From: an uncultured Bacteroidales bacterium | GTDB taxonomy: Bacteria; Bacteroidota; Bacteroidia; Bacteroidales; Bacteroidaceae | Assembly (NCBI GenBank): GCA_902783615.1 | Contig: CACZRQ010000003.1 | Coordinates: 1-14,174, forward strand | Reading direction: 5' to 3' | DNA length: 14,174 nucleotides | Shown: positions 1-7,627 of the stretch, one piece after another | Numbering within the stretch: position 1 is the first letter of the stretch | Layout: each line of letters starts with the position of its first letter | Notes under the pieces: model-generated | The model's input: the letters and a program-made list of their open reading frames with translations, nothing else | Database searches by the model: none | What the model was told of the DNA's origin: nothing | Program-made: the position numbers and the translations under genes

Positions 1-165
1 ATCAATCAAGTCTTTGCATGAAAACGCATCTATGACATCCCTGTCTTTGATATGGCAATAATGCCAATAAGGTCTCAGGAAGTCACCAGTTTCATTCAAA
101 AGTTCCTGCAGCTTCTCAGTGGAAGCTGCGGAACTACTTATATCTATGATCCAAAGTGGGAGCAT
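1..165 (-). CDS. Start of an unidentified protein, possibly VWA-like (cut by window edge)
   Basis: The first 55 codons of a minus-strand gene that runs off the left end. The ATG (165-163) lies three bases after the stop codon of the tubulin-like gene, so it is the fourth gene of the operon and probably translationally coupled. The N-terminus is hydrophobic with the form LWIIDISSSAAS, in which residues 8-12 (DISSS) fit the DxSxS metal-binding (MIDAS) signature that begins a von Willebrand A domain. The amphipathic stretch after it (STEKLQELL) is compatible with the first helix of such a domain. There is no signal peptide, so it would be cytoplasmic. Fifty-five residues are too few to assign a family, and the DxSxS match could be chance. 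The operon position is well supported; the VWA idea is weak. Confidence 0.6.
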   Translation of the reverse strand, partial: MLPLWIIDISSSAASTEKLQELLNETGDFLRPYWHYCHIKDRDVIDAFSCKDLID

Positions 166-168
166 ATT

Positions 169-3100
169 TTAAACTTCGTACTTAGAGGATAGGAATTTTG
201 ATACTGTATCTAAGCGCTCATTCAATATTTGCAGAATGTCACCAATCGTTTCTTTCTCTTTCTTTCCAGCTCGTTGCCAATCTGCATTCAACTGGTCTTT
301 AAGCGATTTGACAGCTTCCTGATACTTCTGTCTGAGAAGATCGGGTGCCAAATAATTGATGTGCTTGATAAGATCTGATATCAATACTGCAAAACGTCCT
401 GTAGTATAATATTTGGAGAATCCGTCAAGCAAGTCGGTCATCCTATACTCGGGTCGATCAATGGTAACTGTATGGTAGAGCCAGACACCACCTTCAGATA
501 GTTTCAATTCCACTTTTTCATTATCTATCATTCTCAGAGCCTCTGAAGTAGCAAACTTTACTATTGAACCATCGGAAATGACAGGTGTATCCAAATAGTT
601 CCCAATATTGTAGTCTTCTGTGCCTTTAACCATGATAGGACTATATGCTTCAGAAAGTTGGTTCATGATCAGATACTTTGCGAAGACAACCTGCTCTGGC
701 TTGATTTCCCTCGGGAGCTTGATGTTGTCCGCATCGCCGCCAGAAACTGCAAACATTTGATGGAAGTGGCAGAACTCCTTGTTCATATAATCGTCATATT
801 TTTTCTTCACATTCTTGTAAAGATCATAATATTCGAAAGACATACCCAGCTTTGTCACGATCTTATACATGACCGACGGATTGTTATCAGGTATCAATCG
901 TGATGTAGAAGAAGATGCGTTGATGAATACTTTTTCAACGACTCCAGATGGGCCAACACAAAAAGCCTTGTCGGTGAGTTTGCTGGCTACCATCGCTTTG
1001 TTATAAGGGAAGAATAGGGTAGGCTGAGCCTTTTGCTGGATGTCGTTAGTAGCATCTACGTTAAGTCCTGTGAAAAAGTCTGACAGCGTCTTCTCATACC
1101 ACTGCTTGCTGATGGTTTCATTCTGATGGACAAGTGACTTTACTGTATCTACAGTATAGCTGAGCAAATCTTCTATCGTTCGCTTAAAATCAGTAGCATA
1201 GATGTTAGTAAAGAGATGGCTTTCTTCATCTATGATATATTTCTTTTGAATCATCTCTTCAGAATTCTGACTTATCATTTGGCTGAATATGCCTTCCAAT
1301 GAATGTTCAGGATCACCATTGCGAAGAGGAGTAAAGCCTTCACCTGGCACATAATCTGTTGTGTGCCCGATAACCAACCCATACCATTCGGAAAACAAAT
1401 TACCATCTTCTCGCCAACCGTTCCCATCAACGTATTCTGTTATGTCAGGGAGGAATATTGTAGTAACGTCCTCTTTTGCAGTGTAGAAAATCCTAGCCAG
1501 ATTGGTATAGTCATGAGCCACACCCTTATCACCGATAAGAACAGACGTTGCTTCTGCTATCAATTTGCGTACATGAGTGATAATCCGGTCAATAATGCCA
1601 CGGTCGCCTATTACAAGTTCACGAATCATGTCAAATGCTTCTTCGGAGAGCATAACCTTTACGCTGGCTTCTACCCAGTCTTTTAAACGGGAGAAGAATA
1701 TTTGAACATCGTTGGCATTGCTGCTAATAGTCCTTTCTTTAATGGTTATCTGAATAGCTTTCTGATAGAGGTCATCCAGCTCTTTTTCAATACTGTCTCT
1801 GTTTTCAGTGAGTGATTTACGACTGGAGAGTGAACCTTGTTGAAGGATGCTCTTATTATTATCAGTGGTGTAGGCGATGTAGAGGTCTGTGCAGTAAGCA
1901 TCTAATTCTTGCAGTATATCCTTGACATATTGAAGACCCCATTTCCTGCCGTTTTCTTCAGCCCAACCCCATAGGTCATGCTCTAAGGCTTTGCGAGTTT
2001 TATTCTTTTCCTCGCCGCGATTATGAATGGCAGTTTCAATGGAATCAATCAAACTGCGAGCTTCTTCAATCGAAACGTTGGCTGGTAATTTTTTCATTAC
2101 CTTGTCCTCATTGTCGCGAATTAAGTTATCAGGCATTTCTTCTTCTATCATCTCCATCGCTTTACCATTGATAATGCGGAAGTAAGATTTCTTGTCGGCT
2201 CCACTGTTGAATAAAGTACTCTTTATGACAGATTCAAAGAGAGTCGTCATTAGTTTCTTCTTCTCATCGGTCGATTCTATTGGTGCACCGATAATTCCAT
2301 AACGGAGCATCTCGTATTTAACTCGGAGTGCAATGTAGTTTTCAAATTGTTCCTCTGGCTTTCGCAAGGCCATATATCCCATTGGTATTAGGAAGAACTC
2401 TGGACTATTGATTACATCACCGCCTTCATTATTTACCAAAAATGACTTAAAGCCACTGGCACCTTTTCCACTGTGAATATAGAACATGAGCTCTGCTGTG
2501 TTAGAGTACATTTTGTTAATGTCACCCATATTGTTGTTGTTTTCCGTATGGATATCAATAGGGATGCAAAACTCGAATGGACGGAATCCCATTTCTTCAT
2601 CGAAGAGCTCGTCTCCAGTTGTTATCGCCATTCGGTGGAATAGCTTGTTTTTGGAAGCATCTTTGTTCCACTTTTGGAACGTTTCCAACTCGTTAAAAAC
2701 TGCATAAGCATTTCGTGGATATCTATCATTGTCCAGATTTACATCCATAAATGCACGTGGCATATAGAGAATAAGACCCAGCTTTGGATTACCTCTGTCT
2801 ATATATGTGCGATGCAACATGTTCACCAAGTAGAGAACGTCAAGAACGCAACCACTTCCTGTGCCGCCGTTGCAGCTGGCCACTACCCAATAATGGATGA
2901 TGTTTTTTTCTGTACTGTTCTCAACAAGATTTAGTTTTTGGATTTTATCTTTTAGCATCGGGATAAATTTATCTTCCTTGCGTCCAAAAGCTATACGGGA
3001 CTGAAGACGAAATGCACCTGCACCGAAAGAGAGGTCTCTGTTTTCCATCGTTTCTGCGACATCTTTAGAACATGCCTCAATGATGCGGCGATTGATCTTC

Positions 3101-3405
3101 AAATCGGGGTGATCTCCAGCTTCTAAATAGCTGATATATGGGTTGATGTCTCCCATGTCAAGAAGCTCGTCGTCATTGATGAATTTGGTTTTACCGCCCT
3201 CATACAAGCTCCTATACTTATCGTTTGCTTCAGCAACATCTCTTTTGTCTGTATCGACAAAAATAAAACGATAGGTTTCGTTCATTACCTGAAGTCGGGT
3301 TTTCATCTCTGTTCCCTTAGCTCTCTCGTAGATTTTGTACTTTAGAGGGGCAAGGGTGTTAACGCCAGAGCCGCCCAGACCGATGAAAATGTGTTTTTCT
3401 GCCAT
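169..3405 (-). CDS. Large tubulin-like GTPase (Tubulin_2 type)
   Basis: A 1078-residue cytoplasmic protein with no signal peptide. The N-terminal third has tubulin/FtsZ landmarks: a Rossmann-type glycine loop GLGGSG at residues 9-14, FVDTD at 49-53, and the tubulin signature-like GGTGSG at 180-185. A T5-like stretch follows at about 216-240 (YMPRAF...RNAYAVFNELE). A candidate T7 loop at 325-330 reads NNEGGD (form NxExxD) just before MGYMAL, with Glu where tubulin and FtsZ have the first Asp. The remaining 700 or so residues are mainly helical and unlike FtsZ; the length fits the 'tubulin-like' Tubulin_2 family rather than division FtsZ (about 400 residues). Such proteins are predicted to bind GTP and form filaments. 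I chose the ATG at 3405: it gives the start MAEKHIFIGLGGSG, which begins directly at the GTPase fold. An upstream in-frame ATG at 3456 would overlap the VWA gene by 38 bases. It lies 13 bases after the VWA gene. The family call is firm; filament formation is inference. Confidence 0.88.
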   Translation of the reverse strand: MAEKHIFIGLGGSGVNTLAPLKYKIYERAKGTEMKTRLQVMNETYRFIFVDTDKRDVAEANDKYRSLYEGGKTKFINDDELLDMGDINPYISYLEAGDHPDLKINRRIIEACSKDVAETMENRDLSFGAGAFRLQSRIAFGRKEDKFIPMLKDKIQKLNLVENSTEKNIIHYWVVASCNGGTGSGCVLDVLYLVNMLHRTYIDRGNPKLGLILYMPRAFMDVNLDNDRYPRNAYAVFNELETFQKWNKDASKNKLFHRMAITTGDELFDEEMGFRPFEFCIPIDIHTENNNNMGDINKMYSNTAELMFYIHSGKGASGFKSFLVNNEGGDVINSPEFFLIPMGYMALRKPEEQFENYIALRVKYEMLRYGIIGAPIESTDEKKKLMTTLFESVIKSTLFNSGADKKSYFRIINGKAMEMIEEEMPDNLIRDNEDKVMKKLPANVSIEEARSLIDSIETAIHNRGEEKNKTRKALEHDLWGWAEENGRKWGLQYVKDILQELDAYCTDLYIAYTTDNNKSILQQGSLSSRKSLTENRDSIEKELDDLYQKAIQITIKERTISSNANDVQIFFSRLKDWVEASVKVMLSEEAFDMIRELVIGDRGIIDRIITHVRKLIAEATSVLIGDKGVAHDYTNLARIFYTAKEDVTTIFLPDITEYVDGNGWREDGNLFSEWYGLVIGHTTDYVPGEGFTPLRNGDPEHSLEGIFSQMISQNSEEMIQKKYIIDEESHLFTNIYATDFKRTIEDLLSYTVDTVKSLVHQNETISKQWYEKTLSDFFTGLNVDATNDIQQKAQPTLFFPYNKAMVASKLTDKAFCVGPSGVVEKVFINASSSTSRLIPDNNPSVMYKIVTKLGMSFEYYDLYKNVKKKYDDYMNKEFCHFHQMFAVSGGDADNIKLPREIKPEQVVFAKYLIMNQLSEAYSPIMVKGTEDYNIGNYLDTPVISDGSIVKFATSEALRMIDNEKVELKLSEGGVWLYHTVTIDRPEYRMTDLLDGFSKYYTTGRFAVLISDLIKHINYLAPDLLRQKYQEAVKSLKDQLNADWQRAGKKEKETIGDILQILNERLDTVSKFLSSKYEV

Positions 3406-3418
3406 AGAATTATTTATT

Positions 3419-4975
3419 TTAATTGTTAATTGTCCAACGAATTCGATAATCGCCAATGGTTATAGTTGTATAACGACCAATAGACGGATGTTGATGAGGC
3501 CCGTATTTTACGCCAAACTTAAATGAAGACCCTTTCAACATACTAACAACGTATTCGGGATGTTTAAGAGGACGCAAAAAAGGATTGTGACGTTTTACGT
3601 CTATTTTGATTTGCCAATTGGCTTCAGGTACGGACAAGAAGCCAGCGCCCTTGCCAAAATCTACCATGTTCAAATTTTGAGCTTTTTTCTTCTCTGTAAC
3701 AGCTTCACCACTATACATTACATCAAACCTGCCATTTATCCGATAGGAATCAGAATTGTTTTTGTGAATAGCACGGATTACCAATACTATATAGATGATG
3801 ATGAGCGCGATAATTAGGAAACACAACCAGAGGGGTAGTGGATAGCAAAATACCCACTCGTCAATGGGGGTTGTTCCTTGGAATCGAGGCGCTTCGAAAC
3901 CAAGTTTGCTCAATTCGGCTTCGTATGGTACATCAAACGAGGCGTTGGCTATTATATCTCCTTTTATCTTCTTGAAAGATGGGGTGAAAATGCTGGTCTT
4001 CTGATGGTTGAACTTACCAGCTGCAAATGAATCATTTTCGTTTGCTGTGCTTACTGGCAATTTGGAGTTGAAATCAAAACCTTTAGCTGATGTGCTTACC
4101 TCATCTATACTGATTCTATCGTAAACAGGATTGGATTTCCACAAAATCCCAAGATTTAGATTTCCGTCAATGTCTAATGATGGTTCAATGGAAAAATTGA
4201 CAGGCTGTATTTTATGCATGATAAGTGCATAGAACTTGTCTAACAGAATGGCATTCTTACGTTGTGTAAACCAGTCTGATAAAGCAGTTCCACTTGTAAT
4301 TGGCACATGGTTGAAACTGAAAGACTTAGGGAAAACATTTCTTACCTTCTCTAAATCTCGACCAGTTCCTGGGAGTTGTAAAGCAAAAACGAAAACATCG
4401 TTCCCTGATTGTTCTGTGGCAAAGCGTTTGGCAATACCATCCCAATCTTCTTTTCCCTTTCGCGCAGAGGATGGATCGTGTATGAAATCTGTTATGATAA
4501 AAACGAACTTGAGCTTACTGCGATCAATTTGTTTCATGTCTGTAGCAAGATACTGAAGCATGTTATCCAAATCGGTGTATCTGAAATACTTCTCCTTTTC
4601 AAATTCTGTTGTCGGCTTATTGTAAACTTGTTTGGCATAATTGATAAGGTTCGTGATAGTTTCCGGACCTATTTTTCCAGCACTTCCAACTTCATTTGTA
4701 GCCTCCCCTCCAAATTTGATAATGGATACATAGTCGCCTTCTTGAAGAGATTTGAAAAACTCTTCCAATGCAGGGACTACAGTCGATTGGTATTTATTCA
4801 TAGTGCCGGAAACATCAATGGCAAAAATGTAGTCTGCCCTTTGACCTTCCAGCTCCTTGCCGAACTTATTCATCAGTTGCGGGTAGTCGGCTTTAAGCGC
4901 ATCAAAACTCTGTTGCTGTGCAAGCAATAGAGAGGCACTAAGTGCGAGTGTTAAGATGACAAGAATCCTTTTCAT
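3419..4975 (-). CDS. Exported, membrane-anchored von Willebrand A domain protein
   Basis: A 518-residue protein. Residues 1-20 are a Sec-type signal peptide (MKRILVILTLALSASLLLAQ). The VWA domain runs from about 46 to 250 with a MIDAS built from DVSGT (D54, S56, T58), T134 in YTDLDN and D163 in FIITDF; Thr replaces the usual last Ser of DxSxS. A linker or beta-rich region follows. One strong transmembrane segment lies at about 380-402 (LPLWLCFLIIALIIIYIVLV), then a basic stretch and a roughly 115-residue C-terminal tail of unknown fold. With a cleaved signal peptide, the VWA domain should face the periplasm and the tail the cytoplasm, where it could touch the tubulin-like protein encoded next. 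The start is four bases after the metalloprotease stop, so the genes are cotranscribed. Pairing of a VWA membrane protein with a tubulin-like GTPase is a published genome-context theme for predicted membrane-remodelling systems. Binding partners are not known. Confidence 0.88.
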   Translation of the reverse strand: MKRILVILTLALSASLLLAQQQSFDALKADYPQLMNKFGKELEGQRADYIFAIDVSGTMNKYQSTVVPALEEFFKSLQEGDYVSIIKFGGEATNEVGSAGKIGPETITNLINYAKQVYNKPTTEFEKEKYFRYTDLDNMLQYLATDMKQIDRSKLKFVFIITDFIHDPSSARKGKEDWDGIAKRFATEQSGNDVFVFALQLPGTGRDLEKVRNVFPKSFSFNHVPITSGTALSDWFTQRKNAILLDKFYALIMHKIQPVNFSIEPSLDIDGNLNLGILWKSNPVYDRISIDEVSTSAKGFDFNSKLPVSTANENDSFAAGKFNHQKTSIFTPSFKKIKGDIIANASFDVPYEAELSKLGFEAPRFQGTTPIDEWVFCYPLPLWLCFLIIALIIIYIVLVIRAIHKNNSDSYRINGRFDVMYSGEAVTEKKKAQNLNMVDFGKGAGFLSVPEANWQIKIDVKRHNPFLRPLKHPEYVVSMLKGSSFKFGVKYGPHQHPSIGRYTTITIGDYRIRWTINN

Positions 4976-4979
4976 ATAT

Positions 4980-5687
4980 TTATTTTGGTAGAAATGTATT
5001 AAACCATGTTTCTTCCTTATCGCATAATCCTACGAGCCATGCTGTAAGGGGACTTATTATTAGTTCCTTCAGAGGATGATGAGGGTTGTGCATGACTTCC
5101 TTTGGATACATTAATTCCATCCGTTCTGAGTTTTCGGCTGATTGAACATTTGTCTCATATAAATCTACAGCTCCAAATAGATGTAGAAATTCATGAATAA
5201 TAGAACCTGCAGTCAATTTCCAATTTTCAGAATGATATAGGATAGCCCCTTCTGGTCCGTCTGACTCCCAATACGATGGGTTCGCATAACCGCGTCCTAT
5301 CATATTGGCTATGATAAAGACAAGAGATTGGTTACATCCTGAATTCTTCTTTATCCACTCCGGATAGGATGCATCAACAGGATAACCGGCTGTTTCCAGA
5401 TATTTTTCAGCAATACCCCATTGTGGATTTCCTGATTCGTAGTCTGGAACTATGTCTGTCATGAAAGGCTCAAAAAGGCCATGAACCCCATTGACAAACC
5501 TTAACTTCTTCCCATACTCATTCGCTTTCACTTCCAGCCATGATTCAGCATCACGAACATACTTAAAAAGATCCATTTTCTCAATTATTGACCAAGGATT
5601 ATCTGAAACGAAGAAAGTAATTACATATATACTACCTTCGAGTTTCTTGGCACTTCCTTTATTGATATATGGATACATGGCTTTCAT
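4980..5687 (-). CDS. Metzincin-like zinc metalloprotease (HExxHxxGxxD)
   Basis: A 235-residue protein with the motif HEFLHLFGAVD at 165-175. H165, E166 and H169 form the zinc/catalytic HExxH, G172 the metzincin turn, and D175 the third ligand position, where most metzincins have His. Asp here is known from the snapalysin type. A methionine at 199 (KEVMHNP) lies where a Met-turn would be expected. No signal peptide or membrane segment is visible, so the enzyme is probably cytoplasmic, unusual for a metzincin-like peptidase. The rest of the sequence is not familiar. It is the first gene of the operon metalloprotease-VWA-tubulin-like, with only four bases to the VWA gene. The start used is the ATG at 5687; a second in-frame ATG at 5678 (MYPYINK) is equally possible. 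A role in trimming or regulating the tubulin/VWA partners, or as an effector, is conjecture. Confidence 0.75.
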   Translation of the reverse strand: MKAMYPYINKGSAKKLEGSIYVITFFVSDNPWSIIEKMDLFKYVRDAESWLEVKANEYGKKLRFVNGVHGLFEPFMTDIVPDYESGNPQWGIAEKYLETAGYPVDASYPEWIKKNSGCNQSLVFIIANMIGRGYANPSYWESDGPEGAILYHSENWKLTAGSIIHEFLHLFGAVDLYETNVQSAENSERMELMYPKEVMHNPHHPLKELIISPLTAWLVGLCDKEETWFNTFLPK

Positions 5688-5843
5688 CAGCTGTTAAATA
5701 ATAATATAGAATTGAATTCTTTTCTCTGTAACAGGCTATACCACAAAAAGCATGGCTAAATTAATATCCATCAAACCGTGTTTAAGATGTTAAAGAGTAA
5801 ATATAATAATTCCATATTCTTTAGTTAGTATCATTTTTCGGCG

Positions 5844-5851
5844 TAAAGATA
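5844..5851 (-). promoter_or_regulatory. Candidate -7 box for the metalloprotease-VWA-tubulin operon
   Basis: On the minus strand this reads TATCTTTA, one base from the Bacteroidales -7 consensus TAnnTTTG, and it is followed by CGCC as in many Bacteroidales promoters. It lies in the AT-rich gap before the metalloprotease gene and would give a leader of about 150 bases. No good TTTG -33 box is found 19-21 bases upstream, so the call is tentative. I see no riboswitch or other gene in the rest of the gap (5688-5956). Confidence 0.35.
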
Positions 5852-5899
5852 AACAATATTTTTCATATAGAGTAACTTTAGCTTATAAATCTATCAAGA

Positions 5900-5915
5900 T
5901 TTTTTTTCCCCCCCC
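5900..5915. repeat. Back-to-back homopolymer tract (T8C8 on plus, G8A8 on minus)
   Basis: Eight T followed directly by eight C on the plus strand, in the gap between the AAA+ gene end and the metalloprotease operon. A 16-base homopurine run (minus strand) of this kind is prone to slippage and to sequencing or assembly length error. It lies roughly 50 bases upstream of the candidate -7 box of the operon, so length change could affect expression. No function can be shown from sequence alone. Confidence 0.6.
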
Positions 5916-5943
5916 TCCACTCATGTTTGAATAGTTGGTTCAG

Positions 5944-5978
5944 GCGCAGAACTGGGTTACTTGAACCCAATTCTGCGC
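5944..5978 (-). terminator. Long inverted repeat over the stop codon of the AAA+ gene (possible terminator or 3' stabiliser)
   Basis: Arms 5944-5958 and 5964-5978 are complementary over 15 bases with one mismatch, which becomes a G-U pair in the minus-strand RNA. The five-base loop (5959-5963) begins inside the TAA stop at 5959-5957. The last codons of the AAA+ gene (Arg-Ile-Gly-Phe-Lys) form the upstream arm. No U-run follows directly on the minus strand, so it is not a standard intrinsic terminator. It may stabilise the mRNA end or work with another factor. On the plus strand, TGATTGTTTTT follows the hairpin, so it could instead stop antisense transcription. Confidence 0.5.
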
Positions 5979-7627
5979 TGATTGTTTTTACGAGGCTCAC
6001 ACAGCGGAACGATGTCGTCTGGGGTGAGGGTACGAAGCAGGGACTTGTCGGTGATTTGCTGCTTCATGCAACGAGTGGCATGCTGGACGTAGATGCGCTC
6101 CAGCAGGTTGGCCACAAACCGGGCATTGCCCCAAGTTTCTGGCTCGCGAGTCTGGTAGGCTTGCTCCAAGGTGAGGCGATACTTCTTCCAAGCCTCAGCG
6201 GTAAACTCATACTTGTATTCCTCGATGCGACTTTTGGTGATTTCCATCAACTCGTCGATGGTGAAATCCCTGAACTCAAACTGATTGGGGAAGCGAGAAT
6301 CGAATCCTGGATTGGTAGCTATCATCTGTAGCATGGGTTCCTTGTAGCCGCAAAGCAAGACGGCGATATCGCGTTGCTTCTCATCCGCCAAGATGCTTAA
6401 CAGCTGTTGGAGAACCAGTTTTGCGGGGTCGTTCTTCAGCTGGCTGTTGAATAAATAGGCTTCGTCGATCATGAGCACACCCCCTTGGGCAATCTCCAAC
6501 ACTTGGTGAACGACTCGCTCCTCATCGCCCCAATACTGACCAATGAAGGTGTTGCGGTCGCATACCACTACATGGCCCTTTGACAACACGCCTGCCTGAC
6601 GGAGCAGCGAACCATAAATCTTGGCAACCGTAGTTTTGCCTGTGCCTGGACGACCCAAGAAAATGCTATGCAGGGAAATCTCATGCTGCTTGCTGTCAGG
6701 GAACAACTCGTGCATCATCTTGTTATAGGTGGCCAGTGCCACTAACTGATCCATGTTCTGCTTGATGTTGTCGCAACCAATCAGCTTGTCCAGTTCCTCA
6801 CGAGGGTTGGCAAAAGGACGCAGGATTTCCACCTCAACATTTGTCTTGTCGTTTTGCTGAATGATTCCTGATGGGATGGGGGTGTTGGCCAAGGAGTCTG
6901 TTTCATCCTCATCATCATCTTCCTGGTTGGTTTCATCCTCTTCCTCGTTGGAAAATTCGTCATCGAGCAAGTCTTGGAGTATCTTCTCATAATCTTCGAA
7001 ATAATCATCAGCGTCATACTCTTCTTCTTCTTTCTTGGACGTATCATTAGTGTCCTTAGCATCCTGTGAATAAGAATCATTGATGATAAGCTGATCATCA
7101 AGAGCAATATCAACCAAAGTTTTCACTGGCAAATCGGTGTTTCGGTTGACGTGTATCGTTCTGTGTTGAAGGCGATTGATGCCGTCGATAACCATCAGGC
7201 CGGATTCGTTCCATAGATTGCTCAAACTATCGGCATTCGTGATGGTTGCTTCTGTTAACAAAACGCCAAAAACCTTGGCGTCGGAATGGCTCTCTTTCAA
7301 GCGCTCATTCATGAGCAGAATGCATTCTTTCAATTTGAACACAACACTTTCACGGGGCTCTTGACCATTTTCATAGATAATCGGCCCCATACAAGAAGAT
7401 TCATTGTAGGTTTGCTCTTCACCCTGTCCGCAACAATCCAGGCACACAACCACAATGTTCTTATCATAAGCGAAAATATAAACATCATAGCCATTAAGAA
7501 ATGGACAGCAATTATTCATTTGCGTTGTATAAACGCCGTAGTTCTTCGATATAAAATTCAGATGACGGATGATGGAATCGTCGAAACACATCCAAAAATC
7601 ATGTAAAAAATTATTTTCGTGCCACAT
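5957..7627 (-). CDS. CbxX/CfqX (SpoVK-like) AAA+ ATPase with novel N-terminal domain
   Basis: A 556-residue cytoplasmic protein. The C-terminal AAA+ module (about 275-545) is complete: Walker A GRPGTGKTT (325-333), pore-loop stretch FIGQYWGDEE (361-370), Walker B VLMIDEAY (384-391), sensor 1 region VLLCGY (423-428), arginine finger R445 in DSRFP, and sensor 2 R503 in GNARFV. This is the pattern of the CbbX/SpoVK family, which form hexamers and remodel protein substrates by threading a loop or tail through the pore. Residues 1-180 are an unfamiliar mixed alpha/beta domain with cysteine pairs (NNCCPF, CLDCCG). Residues 199-245 are a highly acidic linker rich in Asp and Glu. The C-terminus ends RRIGFK, sharing Arg-Ile-Gly-Phe with the other AAA+ protein here. 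It is expressed from its own promoter at 8013-7975 through a long leader, and possibly by read-through from the gene upstream. The substrate is unknown; the neighbouring tubulin-like protein is a candidate by position only. Confidence 0.88.
   Translation of the reverse strand: MWHENNFLHDFWMCFDDSIIRHLNFISKNYGVYTTQMNNCCPFLNGYDVYIFAYDKNIVVVCLDCCGQGEEQTYNESSCMGPIIYENGQEPRESVVFKLKECILLMNERLKESHSDAKVFGVLLTEATITNADSLSNLWNESGLMVIDGINRLQHRTIHVNRNTDLPVKTLVDIALDDQLIINDSYSQDAKDTNDTSKKEEEEYDADDYFEDYEKILQDLLDDEFSNEEEDETNQEDDDEDETDSLANTPIPSGIIQQNDKTNVEVEILRPFANPREELDKLIGCDNIKQNMDQLVALATYNKMMHELFPDSKQHEISLHSIFLGRPGTGKTTVAKIYGSLLRQAGVLSKGHVVVCDRNTFIGQYWGDEERVVHQVLEIAQGGVLMIDEAYLFNSQLKNDPAKLVLQQLLSILADEKQRDIAVLLCGYKEPMLQMIATNPGFDSRFPNQFEFRDFTIDELMEITKSRIEEYKYEFTAEAWKKYRLTLEQAYQTREPETWGNARFVANLLERIYVQHATRCMKQQITDKSLLRTLTPDDIVPLCEPRKNNQRRIGFK

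Noticed and set aside
169..3405. The tubulin-like gene as the cell-division ftsZ
   Set aside because: Length, motif spacing, the long C-terminal extension and the operon context are unlike division FtsZ.
3406..3456. A 17-codon upstream extension of the tubulin-like protein
   Set aside because: It overlaps the VWA gene end by 38 bases and adds residues before the expected first strand of the GTPase fold; the ATG at 3405 fits better.
5688..5956. Possible small gene in the gap before the metalloprotease
   Set aside because: No frame with a plausible start and protein-like composition was found; the gap is AT-rich with a homopolymer tract and a candidate promoter.
6781..7113. Minus-strand frame of 110 codons rich in Met, Lys and Ser
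   Set aside because: It is an out-of-frame reading of the acidic linker of the AAA+ gene; its odd composition follows from the Asp/Glu codons there.
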